From a bacterium UBP6_UBA1177 (GTDB lineage Bacteria > UBP6 > UBA1177), in NCBI GenBank assembly GCA_002310995.1, contig DBYV01000044.1:25635-85677 (forward strand): a DNA stretch of 60,043 bases. The letters run 5' to 3'. The notes beneath the pieces are model-generated. The model made no database searches. It was not told the origin of the DNA and worked only from the letters and a program-made list of their open reading frames with translations. Positions 1-8,068 of this stretch are shown piece by piece. The translations under genes and the position numbers were made by a program. Each line of letters starts with the position of its first letter. The first letter of the stretch is position 1.

Positions 1-603
1 TTTCTCTTCTTTCGGAGCCGGTGCCGAATTCTGCTTTAGAGCTTCCTTGAAAATTTTCGGTGCAGCTTCGGGTTTTCCGCTTTTTTCTTCCGGGATTCTC
101 AGGCAGCCCTGGCACTTTCCCATCTCGCATGAAATCTGGCAGTATCTGAAAGCATCGCTTCTTTCAACCGAAACTTCATCGTAAATGACAAGTTTAAGGG
201 CGATTCCCTTGACCCACGCCGTTTTTTTCCCGTCTTTGTTCTCCTCTTTAAGCATTGTGATGATCATTCCGTCTGCATTTGAGTTTTGAATCGCGTTGAA
301 TGCGGCAAGTTTTGCAAGCGGGGAGAGCTTTTCGACATCGACTGCGGAATTTTTTGAAAAAAGATTGAGCTTCATTCCGCTAGCTTCTTCCAAACTTACA
401 GCCTCTTTTGTTTTGTTGTCGGCCTTTCCCTCGATAAAACCTTGAACCTGAAACCCGATTTCGATCGGGCGCGACCAGACATGCATCGCCTCGGGAGCGA
501 GTTTTGCTTCCTTTGAAACACTCATGGTCGAAATCTGCGAAGCGCATGAGCAGAGCATTGTGAAAATAACCGCGACAAGTGTGAATCTGAAAAATCTTTT
601 CAT
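1..603 (-). CDS. Lipoprotein of unknown function, partial (C-terminus beyond window)
   Basis: This reading frame is open from an ATG at 603 to the left edge, giving 201 codons with no stop, so the C-terminus is missing. A GGAGG ribosome binding site lies just upstream of the ATG. The N-terminus has a basic start, a hydrophobic stretch and a lipobox ending L-C-S-C with the lipidated Cys at about residue 20, so it should be a membrane-anchored lipoprotein. Late in the visible part is a Cys cluster (CQISCEMGKCQGC) that could bind metal or form disulfides. I do not recognise the family. It is divergent from the thiS operon. Confidence 0.75.
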   Translation of the reverse strand, partial: MKRFFRFTLVAVIFTMLCSCASQISTMSVSKEAKLAPEAMHVWSRPIEIGFQVQGFIEGKADNKTKEAVSLEEASGMKLNLFSKNSAVDVEKLSPLAKLAAFNAIQNSNADGMIITMLKEENKDGKKTAWVKGIALKLVIYDEVSVERSDAFRYCQISCEMGKCQGCLRIPEEKSGKPEAAPKIFKEALKQNSAPAPKEEK

Positions 604-670
604 CTTTTCCTCCAATAAAAAATAGTAAAAGTTGCGCTCATAACCTTTATTAAGCGCTTTTCGTAGATGT

Positions 671-747
671 TTAACACAATGGGTTGGGCATATATCGCCC
701 GAATGCGGATTTTTTGGAGGAATATATTGCCAAATAGTGAAAAATAA
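671..747 (+). promoter_or_regulatory. Candidate thi operon leader: possible -10, T-tract and mini-ORF
   Basis: A TATATC hexamer at 691-696 is followed by the GCGGATTTTTT motif and a GGAGG at 716-720, the same order seen at other promoters here. No good -35 lies 16 bp upstream. After the GGAGG a TTG at 727 would open a six-codon ORF (MPNSEK, stop at 747), which may be a leader peptide or chance. The leader carries no recognisable TPP riboswitch. Confidence 0.3.
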
Positions 748-786
748 GCGATAAAGCCGCCGTGTTGACCTGATTCGGAGGCATCC

Positions 787-981
787 ATGACAAAAATCAA
801 CGGAAAAACCGAGGATCTTGCCGGGCTTAACATTGCCGAAATTGTTGAAAAATTCGGCTATAACCCGGCACGTGTGGCGGTCGAGCTCAACGGAAACATC
901 GTTCCGAAAGCGAAATATGCCGAAACTGTCGCAGGAGAGGACGATGTTATTGAAATCGTAAGTTTTGTGGGGGGCGGTTAG
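787..981 (+). CDS. thiS: Sulfur carrier protein ThiS
   Basis: The 64-residue protein is the right size for ThiS, a beta-grasp sulfur carrier. Its C-terminus ends V-G-G-G, giving the Gly-Gly tail that ThiF adenylates and that is converted to a thiocarboxylate for thiazole synthesis by ThiG. The start ATG follows a CGGAGG site. The stop codon abuts the ATG of thiF at 982, so the two are very likely translated together. The neighbourhood (thiF, thiG, thiH) fixes the role as thiamine rather than molybdopterin synthesis. Confidence 0.93.
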   Translation: MTKINGKTEDLAGLNIAEIVEKFGYNPARVAVELNGNIVPKAKYAETVAGEDDVIEIVSFVGGG

Positions 982-1617
982 ATGATCCCTTCAAAAGAAG
1001 AGTTTTTCAACGGCCTTGCTGCAAAACACGGGGCAGAACTTCAGAAAAAATTCGAGGCAGCTTCTGTTGCTGTCTGCGGTGCGGGCGGGCTCGGTTCGAA
1101 TATCGCGATCGCTCTGGCGAGAGCAGGGGTCGGGCGACTTAAAATTATCGATTTCGATAAAATTGAAATCACAAATCTGAACCGTCAGCAGTATTTTGCA
1201 GACCAGATCGGTTTGTTCAAAGCCGTTGCTTTGAAAGAAAATCTCTCAAAAATCGCCCCTTACTGCGAAGTTACGGCTGAAACTGTAAAAATCACCGAAG
1301 AAAATGTTACAAAACTTCTTAAAGGTTTTCCGATAGTCTGCGAAGCTTTCGACAAGGCCGAGGCTAAGGCGATGCTCGTTAACACGGTTCTTGAAAATAT
1401 GCCTGAGACTTATCTTGTTTCGGGTTCGGGAATGGCAAGTCTCAACTCAGCCAATCTCATAAAAACGAGAAAAATTACTGACAAATTCTATCTCTGCGGC
1501 GATATGGAAAGCGATGTCGATGCAGGAAACGGCCTTTTCGGAGCGAGGGTCCTTGTCTGCGCCGCGCATCAGGCTCATACTATTCTGCGGATCATCGCAG
1601 GCAAATTTGAAGCATAA
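982..1617 (+). CDS. thiF: ThiS adenylyltransferase ThiF (short ThiF-family form)
   Basis: The 211-residue protein has the Rossmann-like ATP-binding motif GAGGLG at residues 33-38, and a downstream IIDFDKIEITNLNRQ segment typical of E1-like adenylyltransferases. It is predicted to adenylate the C-terminal glycine of ThiS. It is shorter than E. coli ThiF and lacks the two CxxC zinc knuckles of that type. It resembles the compact ThiF form found in clostridia and other anaerobes. It starts immediately after thiS and ends nine bases before the amidohydrolase gene, inside one operon. Confidence 0.9.
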   Translation: MIPSKEEFFNGLAAKHGAELQKKFEAASVAVCGAGGLGSNIAIALARAGVGRLKIIDFDKIEITNLNRQQYFADQIGLFKAVALKENLSKIAPYCEVTAETVKITEENVTKLLKGFPIVCEAFDKAEAKAMLVNTVLENMPETYLVSGSGMASLNSANLIKTRKITDKFYLCGDMESDVDAGNGLFGARVLVCAAHQAHTILRIIAGKFEA

Positions 1618-1626
1618 GGAGGAAAA

Positions 1627-2376
1627 ATGAACGATTTCGCAAAATTCAAAAAAATCGACGCACACTCTCACATCGGCTTTTTCGGAAGCCCGTTCAATGT
1701 CAATTTCGATGCCGGGATGCTGGAAAAACAGATGTCGGACTACAACATCGAAAAAACTATCCTCTGCCCGGCGGCGCACACGCTGAACGAGGAGCTCAAC
1801 GCCGCTTTCAAAAAGATGCCGGACAAAATAATCCCGCTCTGCTGGGTCAACGCGAATCTCGGTCAGGCGGCTTACGACATGCTTGAGCATTATCTGCGCG
1901 ACGAAAAGTTCGCCGGAGTCAAGATGCAGCCTCTTTTCGACGCTTTTACAGCCGATTCGCCTATGGTCGATCCGATAATGGAGATCGCGAAGAAATACAA
2001 TAAACCTGTCTTTATCCACTGCGGTCATCCGCCGTTCTCGCTTCCGTGGCAGATAGGTCTTTTGGCCGAGCGTCATCCCGAAGTTCCGACAGTTATGATC
2101 CACATGGGACACGGTCACGGCGTTTACATCGACGGAAGCATCACGATGGCGAAAAAGTTCGACAACCTCATGCTTGAATGTTCGGGAATGCCGATGGGCT
2201 GCCAGATCAAAAATGCCTACGAAACTGTCGGCAGCGGGCGCGTGATGTTCGGTATCGATTCGCCGTTCCACCATCCGACAGTCGAGATCCAGCGCGTCAT
2301 GTCATGCGGCCTCGGCGATTCTCAGCTTGAAGATGTTTTCTACAACAATGCCGCGAAATTTATGGGAATTAAGTAG
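1627..2376 (+). CDS. Amidohydrolase-2 family metal-dependent hydrolase within thi operon
   Basis: The 249-residue protein has the fold signature of the amidohydrolase_2 family. Visible features are an HxH metal pair at residues 13 and 15 (DAHSHIG), a His in FIHCGHPP near 131, another in MIHMGHGHG near 159-162, and a late Asp in GIDSP near 211. Families with this pattern include decarboxylases such as ACMSD and various hydrolases, so the reaction cannot be named. It has a GGAGG site and lies between thiF and thiG in the same orientation. That placement suggests a role in thiazole precursor supply or repair, which is inference only. Confidence 0.8.
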   Translation: MNDFAKFKKIDAHSHIGFFGSPFNVNFDAGMLEKQMSDYNIEKTILCPAAHTLNEELNAAFKKMPDKIIPLCWVNANLGQAAYDMLEHYLRDEKFAGVKMQPLFDAFTADSPMVDPIMEIAKKYNKPVFIHCGHPPFSLPWQIGLLAERHPEVPTVMIHMGHGHGVYIDGSITMAKKFDNLMLECSGMPMGCQIKNAYETVGSGRVMFGIDSPFHHPTVEIQRVMSCGLGDSQLEDVFYNNAAKFMGIK

Positions 2377-2410
2377 ATTTTCCCGATTTGTTGATAAATA
2401 CAAAAAAAAG

Positions 2411-2442
2411 AGTGATAAAGCACCGCTGCGTGTTATCGCAGG
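2411..2442 (+). other. Possible hairpin in the thiG leader
   Basis: An imperfect inverted repeat (GTGATAA ... TTATCGC with additional CAC/GTG pairing inside) can fold in the 89-base gap before thiG. It has no T-run after it, so it is not a clear terminator. It could affect processing or differential expression within the operon. Confidence 0.3.
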
Positions 2443-2465
2443 AGATTTGATCGTTAGGAGGAAAG

Positions 2466-3239
2466 ATGAATAAAAGTGACAAACTCGTTATCGCGGGGCA
2501 TGAGTTTTCGTCCCGTTTCATTCTTGGTTCGGGCAAGTATTCGATGAAACTTATCGAAGCTGCGGTGAAGTATGCAGGTGCGGAAATCATCACGCTTGCC
2601 GTCAGACGCGCCAATTCCAAGGAACATGAAAGCATTTTAGACTATATTCCGAAAGGTGTCACGCTGCTTCCCAACACTTCGGGAGCTAGAAATGCAGAAG
2701 AAGCAGTCAGGATCGCGAGACTTGCGAGAGAGCTCGGCTGCGGCGATTTTGTCAAAATCGAGATCATGCGCGACACGAAATACCTCCTTCCCGACAACGC
2801 TGAAACGGTAAAAGCGACTGAGATCCTTGCAAAAGAGGGTTTTGTCGTAATGCCTTACATGTATCCCGACCTCAACACGGCGCGCGATCTCGTGAACGCA
2901 GGTGCCGCTTCAGTCATGCCGCTCGCTTCTCCGATAGGCTCAAACAAAGGGCTCTGCACACGCGATTTCATCCAGATCCTGATTGACGAAATAGACCTTC
3001 CGATAATCGTCGATGCAGGGATCGGCCGCCCGTCGCAGGCATGCGAGGCTATGGAAATGGGTGCCGCGGCGATAATGTCGAACACCGCTCTTGCGACTGC
3101 CGGAGACCTTCCGATGATGGCCGACGCTTTCAGAAAGGCGATAGAAGCCGGCAGACAGGCTTATCTTTCAGGTCTCGGCAGAGTTCTTTCGCGCGGCGGC
3201 GCACCCTCTGACACTCTTATCGGATTTTTGCACGATTAG
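2466..3239 (+). CDS. thiG: Thiazole synthase ThiG
   Basis: The 257-residue TIM-barrel protein matches ThiG. It combines deoxyxylulose-5-phosphate, dehydroglycine and ThiS thiocarboxylate into the thiazole phosphate of thiamine. Visible signatures are the N-terminal FILGSGKY, the Schiff-base lysine in GDFVKIEI at about residue 97, and the phosphate-binding region IIVDAGIGRPSQA followed by MGAAAIMSNTA. A strong AGGAGG precedes the ATG. thiH follows after nine bases. Dehydroglycine would come from ThiH, consistent with an anaerobic or microaerobic lifestyle rather than ThiO. Confidence 0.96.
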   Translation: MNKSDKLVIAGHEFSSRFILGSGKYSMKLIEAAVKYAGAEIITLAVRRANSKEHESILDYIPKGVTLLPNTSGARNAEEAVRIARLARELGCGDFVKIEIMRDTKYLLPDNAETVKATEILAKEGFVVMPYMYPDLNTARDLVNAGAASVMPLASPIGSNKGLCTRDFIQILIDEIDLPIIVDAGIGRPSQACEAMEMGAAAIMSNTALATAGDLPMMADAFRKAIEAGRQAYLSGLGRVLSRGGAPSDTLIGFLHD

Positions 3240-3248
3240 AAGGCTGAA

Positions 3249-4502
3249 ATGGATAACAACTATTTTGTAGATTCAAAAAAACTTTCAAAAGAGGCTCTTG
3301 CGAAAAAGCACGAGCTTGAGACAAATCCGGCGTCACGCGCCGATATAATGGAATATCTTCCGGGAATGGAAAAGATCGATTCCGACATTTCCGCGAAAGT
3401 TCTTGCCGAAGTCGATTCTTACGATCCCGATTCATACACAGCGGCAGATGTTAGACGCGCTCTTGACCACACAAACCGCACAGTCGAAGACTTGAAGGCT
3501 CTTCTTTCACCCGCGGCCGACAGATTTCTTGACGAGGCGGCACATCTTGCCTCAATCGAAACACAGAACCACTTCGGTAACACGGTTTACTTCTTTACGC
3601 CGCTATATATCGCAAATTACTGCGAAAATTACTGCGTTTACTGCGGTTTCAACTGCTACAACGATATCCGCCGCATGAAACTCGACATGGAGCAGATAGA
3701 GCACGAAATGAAGATAATCGCCGAGAGCGGAATGGAGGAAGTGCTCATCCTGACAGGCGAAAGCAGGTCAATGAGCAGCCTCGAATACATCGGTGAAGCG
3801 TGCAGGCTGGCACGGAAATATTTCAGGATGGTCGGCGTCGAAGTTTATCCGCTGAATGTCGATGAATACAAGTATCTCCACGAATGCGGAGTCGATTACG
3901 TCACCGTTTTTCAGGAGACTTACGACAAAGTGCGCTTCGAAAAGCTCCATCTCAGAGGTCACAAAAGGGTCTGGCCGTACCGCTTCGATTCGCAGGAAAG
4001 GGCGCTAATGGGCGGAATGAGGGGAGTCGCGTTCGCAGCTCTGCTAGGGCTTTCCGATTTCAGAAAAGACGCTCTGGCGACGGCACTTCACGCATATTTC
4101 ATCCAGAGAAACTATCCTCAGGCAGAAATTTCACTTTCGTGCCCGCGTCTCAGACCTATCATCAACAACGAAAAGATAAATCCGCTCGACGTTCACGAAA
4201 GACAGCTCTGCCAGATACTCTGCGCATACAGGCTTTTCCTGCCGTTTGCCGGGATCACCGTTTCGTCGCGTGAAAGCAAATCCTTCAGAAACGGCATCGT
4301 GAAGATCGCAGCGACCAAAATCTCGGCCGGAGTTTCGACCGGAATCGGCGACCACGAAAGCAAATACACCGGAAAAAGCGCTGAAACAGCCGAAGGCGAC
4401 GAACAGTTCGAGATCAACGACAGCCGCAGCCTCGAAAAAATGTATGAAGACATGTCGGAAGAGGGGATGCAGCCGGTTCTAAACGATTATATCTACCTGT
4501 AA
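3249..4502 (+). CDS. thiH: 2-iminoacetate synthase ThiH (radical SAM tyrosine lyase)
   Basis: This 417-residue radical SAM enzyme has the CxxxCxxC cluster motif at residues 125, 129 and 132 (CENYCVYC). ThiH cleaves tyrosine to p-cresol and dehydroglycine, the latter used by ThiG. The C-terminal GDEQFEINDSRS stretch, typical of ThiH, is present. The protein is slightly longer than usual because of an N-terminal extension of about 30 residues. It is the last gene of the thi operon and is convergent with the ABC-F gene, with only 14 bases between the stop codons. The oxygen-sensitive enzyme fits an anaerobe. Confidence 0.95.
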   Translation: MDNNYFVDSKKLSKEALAKKHELETNPASRADIMEYLPGMEKIDSDISAKVLAEVDSYDPDSYTAADVRRALDHTNRTVEDLKALLSPAADRFLDEAAHLASIETQNHFGNTVYFFTPLYIANYCENYCVYCGFNCYNDIRRMKLDMEQIEHEMKIIAESGMEEVLILTGESRSMSSLEYIGEACRLARKYFRMVGVEVYPLNVDEYKYLHECGVDYVTVFQETYDKVRFEKLHLRGHKRVWPYRFDSQERALMGGMRGVAFAALLGLSDFRKDALATALHAYFIQRNYPQAEISLSCPRLRPIINNEKINPLDVHERQLCQILCAYRLFLPFAGITVSSRESKSFRNGIVKIAATKISAGVSTGIGDHESKYTGKSAETAEGDEQFEINDSRSLEKMYEDMSEEGMQPVLNDYIYL

Positions 4503-4516
4503 ATCATGAGACGTTT

Positions 4517-6454
4517 CTACGGAACGGGCTGATTTTCCGAATTTTTCTCAAGTTCGATACTTTTTTCTTCCCATTTTTCCATGAGTTCAAGAAGTTCATC
4601 CTCGATTTTGCCGAGTCTTGAGGCAAGTACAGGATCGAATGACGTGGAAATTTTGTCGCAGATCTCCTGCTTTTCCTTTTCTAATGAATCTATTTTATCC
4701 TGAAGAGTTTCGATTTCTTTTTTCAGTTTATTCATACGGTTACGGATTTCTTTCTGCTGGGCGAAGTCGATTTTTCCTTTGACTTCTTCAGTTTTGGGAG
4801 CGGCTGTTTTCGGTTTTTCCGTCGCAGTTTCTTCTGAAATCGTTTCGTGACCGTACATATCGAGATATTCGCTGTAGCTCCCTTCGAAATTGAAGATGTC
4901 ACCGCGTTTCCGGAAGTAGACTATCGAAGTCGCGAGGGAATTGATGAAGTGGGAATCGTGTGAAACAAAGATGATCGTTGCCGGAATGCTTTTCAAAGTG
5001 CTTAGAAGGATCTCTTTCGAATCGATGTCGAGGTGTGTCGTGGGCTCGTCGAGAAGGAGAAGGTTGCCCGGAATCATTATGAATTTGATGAAGGCGAGGC
5101 GCACTTTCTCTCCGCCGCTGAGAACCGCGATTTTTTTGTCCCAGTCGTCTTCGAAAAAGAGGAAACAGCTCAAAATATTTTTGATTTTTGTCATCATTTC
5201 AAAAGGAGCGATCGATTCGACAAATCCCTGGACTGTCATGTCGGCAGGAAGTTTCGAGATCTCGTGCTGCCTGAAGTAGCAGATATCGATTCCGGCGCCG
5301 ATTTTGCATATTCCTGCAGTCGGCTGAAGTTCCTGGCCGATGATATTGAGAAGTGTCGATTTGCCGAAACCGTTTCTTCCGACGAGGGCGATCCTTTCGC
5401 CGCGGCGCACGATCCTTTTGTAGTTTGAAATGACTTCCAAATCACCGAATTTATGGGTTATGCCGCTTAGTTCCGCAACGATTTCGCCTCCGCGCTTGGG
5501 TTCGGGAAGGCGGAAAGTCATGGTCGGAGCCTTCTGGGGCAGAACGATGAGCTCGCTTTTGAGTTTTTCCAGCATTTTCAGCTTCGACTGCGCAAGGGCT
5601 GCGTGAGCCGCGTTCGTGTGGTTTTTGTCGTAGTAATCCTGCAGGTCCCTGATCTCAACAAGCTGTTTCTCGCGCTGCTTTTCCAAAAGTGCGATCTTCG
5701 CTTCTCTTTCCTTGAGGTAAAAATCGTAGTTTCCCTTGTAGATCGTAATTTCGCCGTTAAAAATTTCCCAGGTCTCTTCCGCGACATCGTTGAGAAAATC
5801 CCTGTCGTGCGAAACGAGAAGGACCTGCCCGTCAAACCTTTTGAGCCAGCCGGCAAGGAAGTCGATCGTGACGATATCGAGATAGTTTGTGGGCTCGTCA
5901 AGCATGATGATGTCGGGTTCTTTGACAAGAACGCGGGCAAGGGCGATCCTCATCTGCCAGCCGCCGCTCATAGTTGAAGCCGGTTTTTCCCATTCGCTTC
6001 TTTCGAAACCAAGGTTGAGAAGAATATTTTCGACAGAGTTTTTCTGCTTTGCCTTAACTTCAAGTCTGTGAATTTCTTCAATAATTTCGTTAAGCCGGAT
6101 GAGCAGTTTCTCGTCAGGTTCTTTCGATGAATCGATCTTTTCGATTATAGCAGCCTGTTCCGAGTGGAGCGATTCAAGTCTGCTTGAATCAAGTCCTGCC
6201 GCTACTTCTTCAAAAACCGTCCCTTTGAAATGGTAGACCGCCTGTTGCGGCAGATATTCGATGACGGCATTCTTTTTGAAAGTTATTTCGCCCGAATCGC
6301 AGTATTCCGCACCCGAAATTATCTTCATCAGAGTCGATTTGCCCGATCCGTTTTTACCGACAAGAGCCGTTATGTGCTTCGAAAGCGGAAGACTTACGTT
6401 GTCGAGGATCGTCTGACCTGAAAACTGTTTTGAAATCCCTTTAAGTAAAAGCAT
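4517..6454 (-). CDS. ABC-F family ATPase (Uup/YdiF-like ribosome-associated protein)
   Basis: The 645-residue protein has two ATPase domains and no membrane segments. Domain 1 has Walker A GKNGSGKST, signature MSGGW and Walker B IIMLDEPTNYLD. Domain 2 has GRNGFGKST, LSGGEKVR and LLLLDEPTTHLD. A charged inter-domain linker and a C-terminal coiled coil from about residue 560 are typical of Uup/YdiF-type ABC-F proteins that act on ribosomes. Nothing points specifically to antibiotic resistance. A promoter at 6476-6503 drives it and a GGAGG site precedes the ATG. Confidence 0.9.
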   Translation of the reverse strand: MLLLKGISKQFSGQTILDNVSLPLSKHITALVGKNGSGKSTLMKIISGAEYCDSGEITFKKNAVIEYLPQQAVYHFKGTVFEEVAAGLDSSRLESLHSEQAAIIEKIDSSKEPDEKLLIRLNEIIEEIHRLEVKAKQKNSVENILLNLGFERSEWEKPASTMSGGWQMRIALARVLVKEPDIIMLDEPTNYLDIVTIDFLAGWLKRFDGQVLLVSHDRDFLNDVAEETWEIFNGEITIYKGNYDFYLKEREAKIALLEKQREKQLVEIRDLQDYYDKNHTNAAHAALAQSKLKMLEKLKSELIVLPQKAPTMTFRLPEPKRGGEIVAELSGITHKFGDLEVISNYKRIVRRGERIALVGRNGFGKSTLLNIIGQELQPTAGICKIGAGIDICYFRQHEISKLPADMTVQGFVESIAPFEMMTKIKNILSCFLFFEDDWDKKIAVLSGGEKVRLAFIKFIMIPGNLLLLDEPTTHLDIDSKEILLSTLKSIPATIIFVSHDSHFINSLATSIVYFRKRGDIFNFEGSYSEYLDMYGHETISEETATEKPKTAAPKTEEVKGKIDFAQQKEIRNRMNKLKKEIETLQDKIDSLEKEKQEICDKISTSFDPVLASRLGKIEDELLELMEKWEEKSIELEKNSENQPVP

Positions 6455-6475
6455 GAAAACCTCCGAAAGCGAAGC

Positions 6476-6503
6476 ATTTTAAAAAAAAAAGATGCTAAAT
6501 CAA
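6476..6503 (-). promoter_or_regulatory. Promoter of the ABC-F gene
   Basis: Reading the minus strand, TTGATT (6503-6498) and TAAAAT (6481-6476) are separated by exactly 16 bp, the spacing seen throughout the window. The spacer contains a run of ten T. Confidence 0.55.
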
Positions 6504-6534
6504 CTCCGTTTTCTTAATTTTGTGCTATTTTGTA

Positions 6535-6562
6535 TTTACAAATAATATGATTTAGCTAAAAT
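6535..6562 (+). promoter_or_regulatory. Promoter of the EGF-like lipoprotein gene
   Basis: TTTACA at 6535-6540 and TAAAAT at 6557-6562 are separated by 16 bp. Just downstream is ATGCGGTTTTTTT and then the GAGGAG ribosome binding site. Confidence 0.6.
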
Positions 6563-6588
6563 AATGCGGTTTTTTTGAGGAGAGAAAA

Positions 6589-7923
6589 ATGAAGTTTTCA
6601 GCTTTGATTTCCGTTTTGTTTATTTGTTTCGTTTTTGCGGCATGTGCTTCTGATGAAGAAGAAGCTACTTGCGTTACTGCTTTTGACTGCCCTGACGGCT
6701 ATTCGTGTGTAGATTCTGTCTGCCAGCCTCAGTCTGCAGAATCGGATAGTGATTCCGATGATGTTTCTGACACTTCTGATACATCCGAACCTCCGTCAAC
6801 GGGTGATTCAGATGATGTTTTGCCTGGAGAAGATAGTGATGTGCCGGAAATACCGGACGATATTCAAGGTTGTCCGAATGCTTGCAGTGGTTTCGGCGAG
6901 TGTGATTTCGAAAAAGGAAAATGCGTATGCAATGAAACTCATGGCGGCGAAGATTGTTCTGAATGTGCCGAAGGTTATCATTTGGAAGCTGAAGGCGACG
7001 ATGAAGACGGAAATCCAGATGTCCGCTCATGCGTAGTCAACATGACATGCGAACCAAATCCGTGCAACAACAACGGCTGCAAAGAAGAGGGTGACACGGT
7101 TAAATGTACATGCACTGCTGCAAGCCATGCTGCAGGAAGATGGTGCGAAGAATGCGTTGAAGGTTATGCAAAAAGCAATGTCGATGGCACATGCAAAGAG
7201 GATTGTTCTAAAAAAAACTGCACGGCACCGCAAAAATGCGGAATGGATTACACAACCAATGAAGCAAGCTGTAACCAATGTGAAAACGAGTTTTATTCCG
7301 GCGCTGACTGCAAAAGCTGTGATGCGGCTCACTTCTGTAACGGTCACGGAACGGCGTGTGTTGTTGAAGGCGGTACTGAAAAATGCACTTGTGAAACTGC
7401 TTATCAAGGAGCACAATGTAATACCTGCGCTCCTGGATATGCGTTGAAAAACGGTGAGTGCGTTAAAGCTTGTACTGCAGAGCAATGTTTTACGGATTTT
7501 TCCTGTGTGCTTTCTGATAACACTTACAATGTAAAAGGGCATTGTAATATTTCGACTTGCGAATGCGAACAAGGCTGGTCAACAAAAGGTTCAGGAGAAA
7601 CTGTTAATTGCACAGACTCTACCGGTTTTCTTGTATTGGATAGCCGTAGCAATGTTATGTGTACGGTTTGCAATATAGACAATCCGCCTTTGGAATATAA
7701 CACGACAGGTTGTCCGACAGATTGTCCAAGCGGATTCTGCGACGACAACAATTTATCTTCTTTGGGATTTATTAACGGTCAATGCTACACTGAACCTGTT
7801 ACTCATAAAGTTGCATGTGATTGTTCCGTTATGGGTATGGGTATGTTTGGCACAATGGGCGGAACCGGCAGCAAATACTATGATGACAATCCGACTGGTC
7901 AGTGCGGCGGTGATTCCAACTAA
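6589..7923 (+). CDS. Cys-rich EGF-like repeat lipoprotein
   Basis: The 444-residue protein begins with a signal peptide and lipobox F-A-A-C (Cys 19), so it should be lipid-anchored. A short Cys motif (CVTAFDCPDGYSC) and an Asp/Ser/Thr-rich linker of about 50 residues follow. The rest is several EGF-like modules with regularly spaced Cys pairs (for example CVCNETHGGEDCSEC and CTCETAYQGAQCNTC). The C-terminus has further Cys and a Gly/Met-rich stretch. Such proteins are probably displayed outside the cell and disulfide-bonded. The ligand is unknown. It is monocistronic, with its own promoter and lexA 145 bases downstream. Confidence 0.8.
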   Translation: MKFSALISVLFICFVFAACASDEEEATCVTAFDCPDGYSCVDSVCQPQSAESDSDSDDVSDTSDTSEPPSTGDSDDVLPGEDSDVPEIPDDIQGCPNACSGFGECDFEKGKCVCNETHGGEDCSECAEGYHLEAEGDDEDGNPDVRSCVVNMTCEPNPCNNNGCKEEGDTVKCTCTAASHAAGRWCEECVEGYAKSNVDGTCKEDCSKKNCTAPQKCGMDYTTNEASCNQCENEFYSGADCKSCDAAHFCNGHGTACVVEGGTEKCTCETAYQGAQCNTCAPGYALKNGECVKACTAEQCFTDFSCVLSDNTYNVKGHCNISTCECEQGWSTKGSGETVNCTDSTGFLVLDSRSNVMCTVCNIDNPPLEYNTTGCPTDCPSGFCDDNNLSSLGFINGQCYTEPVTHKVACDCSVMGMGMFGTMGGTGSKYYDDNPTGQCGGDSN

Positions 7924-7944
7924 CAGTTTTATCCTCACTTCTTC

Positions 7945-8036
7945 TTAAGATCTTAAAAAATCAATGTTGCTTAAAATTTAAGGGTATTATTCTTTTTTAC
8001 TTTTTTTCTTGACCTTTTAAATTTAAGGTATATAAT
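7945..8036 (+). promoter_or_regulatory. lexA promoter with candidate LexA operators
   Basis: TTGACC (8009-8014) and TATAAT (8031-8036) with a 16-bp spacer form a strong promoter. The spacer carries CCTTTTAAATTTAAGG (8013-8028), and a similar CTTAAAATTTAAG palindrome with six-base arms lies at 7970-7982. A perfect TTAAGATCTTAA palindrome is at 7945-7956. A repressor bound between -35 and -10 would block transcription, as expected for autoregulation. Operator identity is inferred from position and symmetry only. Confidence 0.5.
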
Positions 8037-8068
8037 CGCCTGATTTATGTTTTTTTATGAGGTGAAAA

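Noticed and set aside
763..786. Possible TPP riboswitch before thiS (ACCTGATTCGG resembles the 3' conserved box)
   Set aside because: The matching 5' CTGAGA box and the rest of the thi-box are absent, and the stretch lies directly on the ribosome binding site.
1447..2274. Long minus-strand open frame of 275 codons opposite thiF and the amidohydrolase
   Set aside because: Both plus-strand genes have clear motifs and ribosome binding sites; the antisense product shows no family features.
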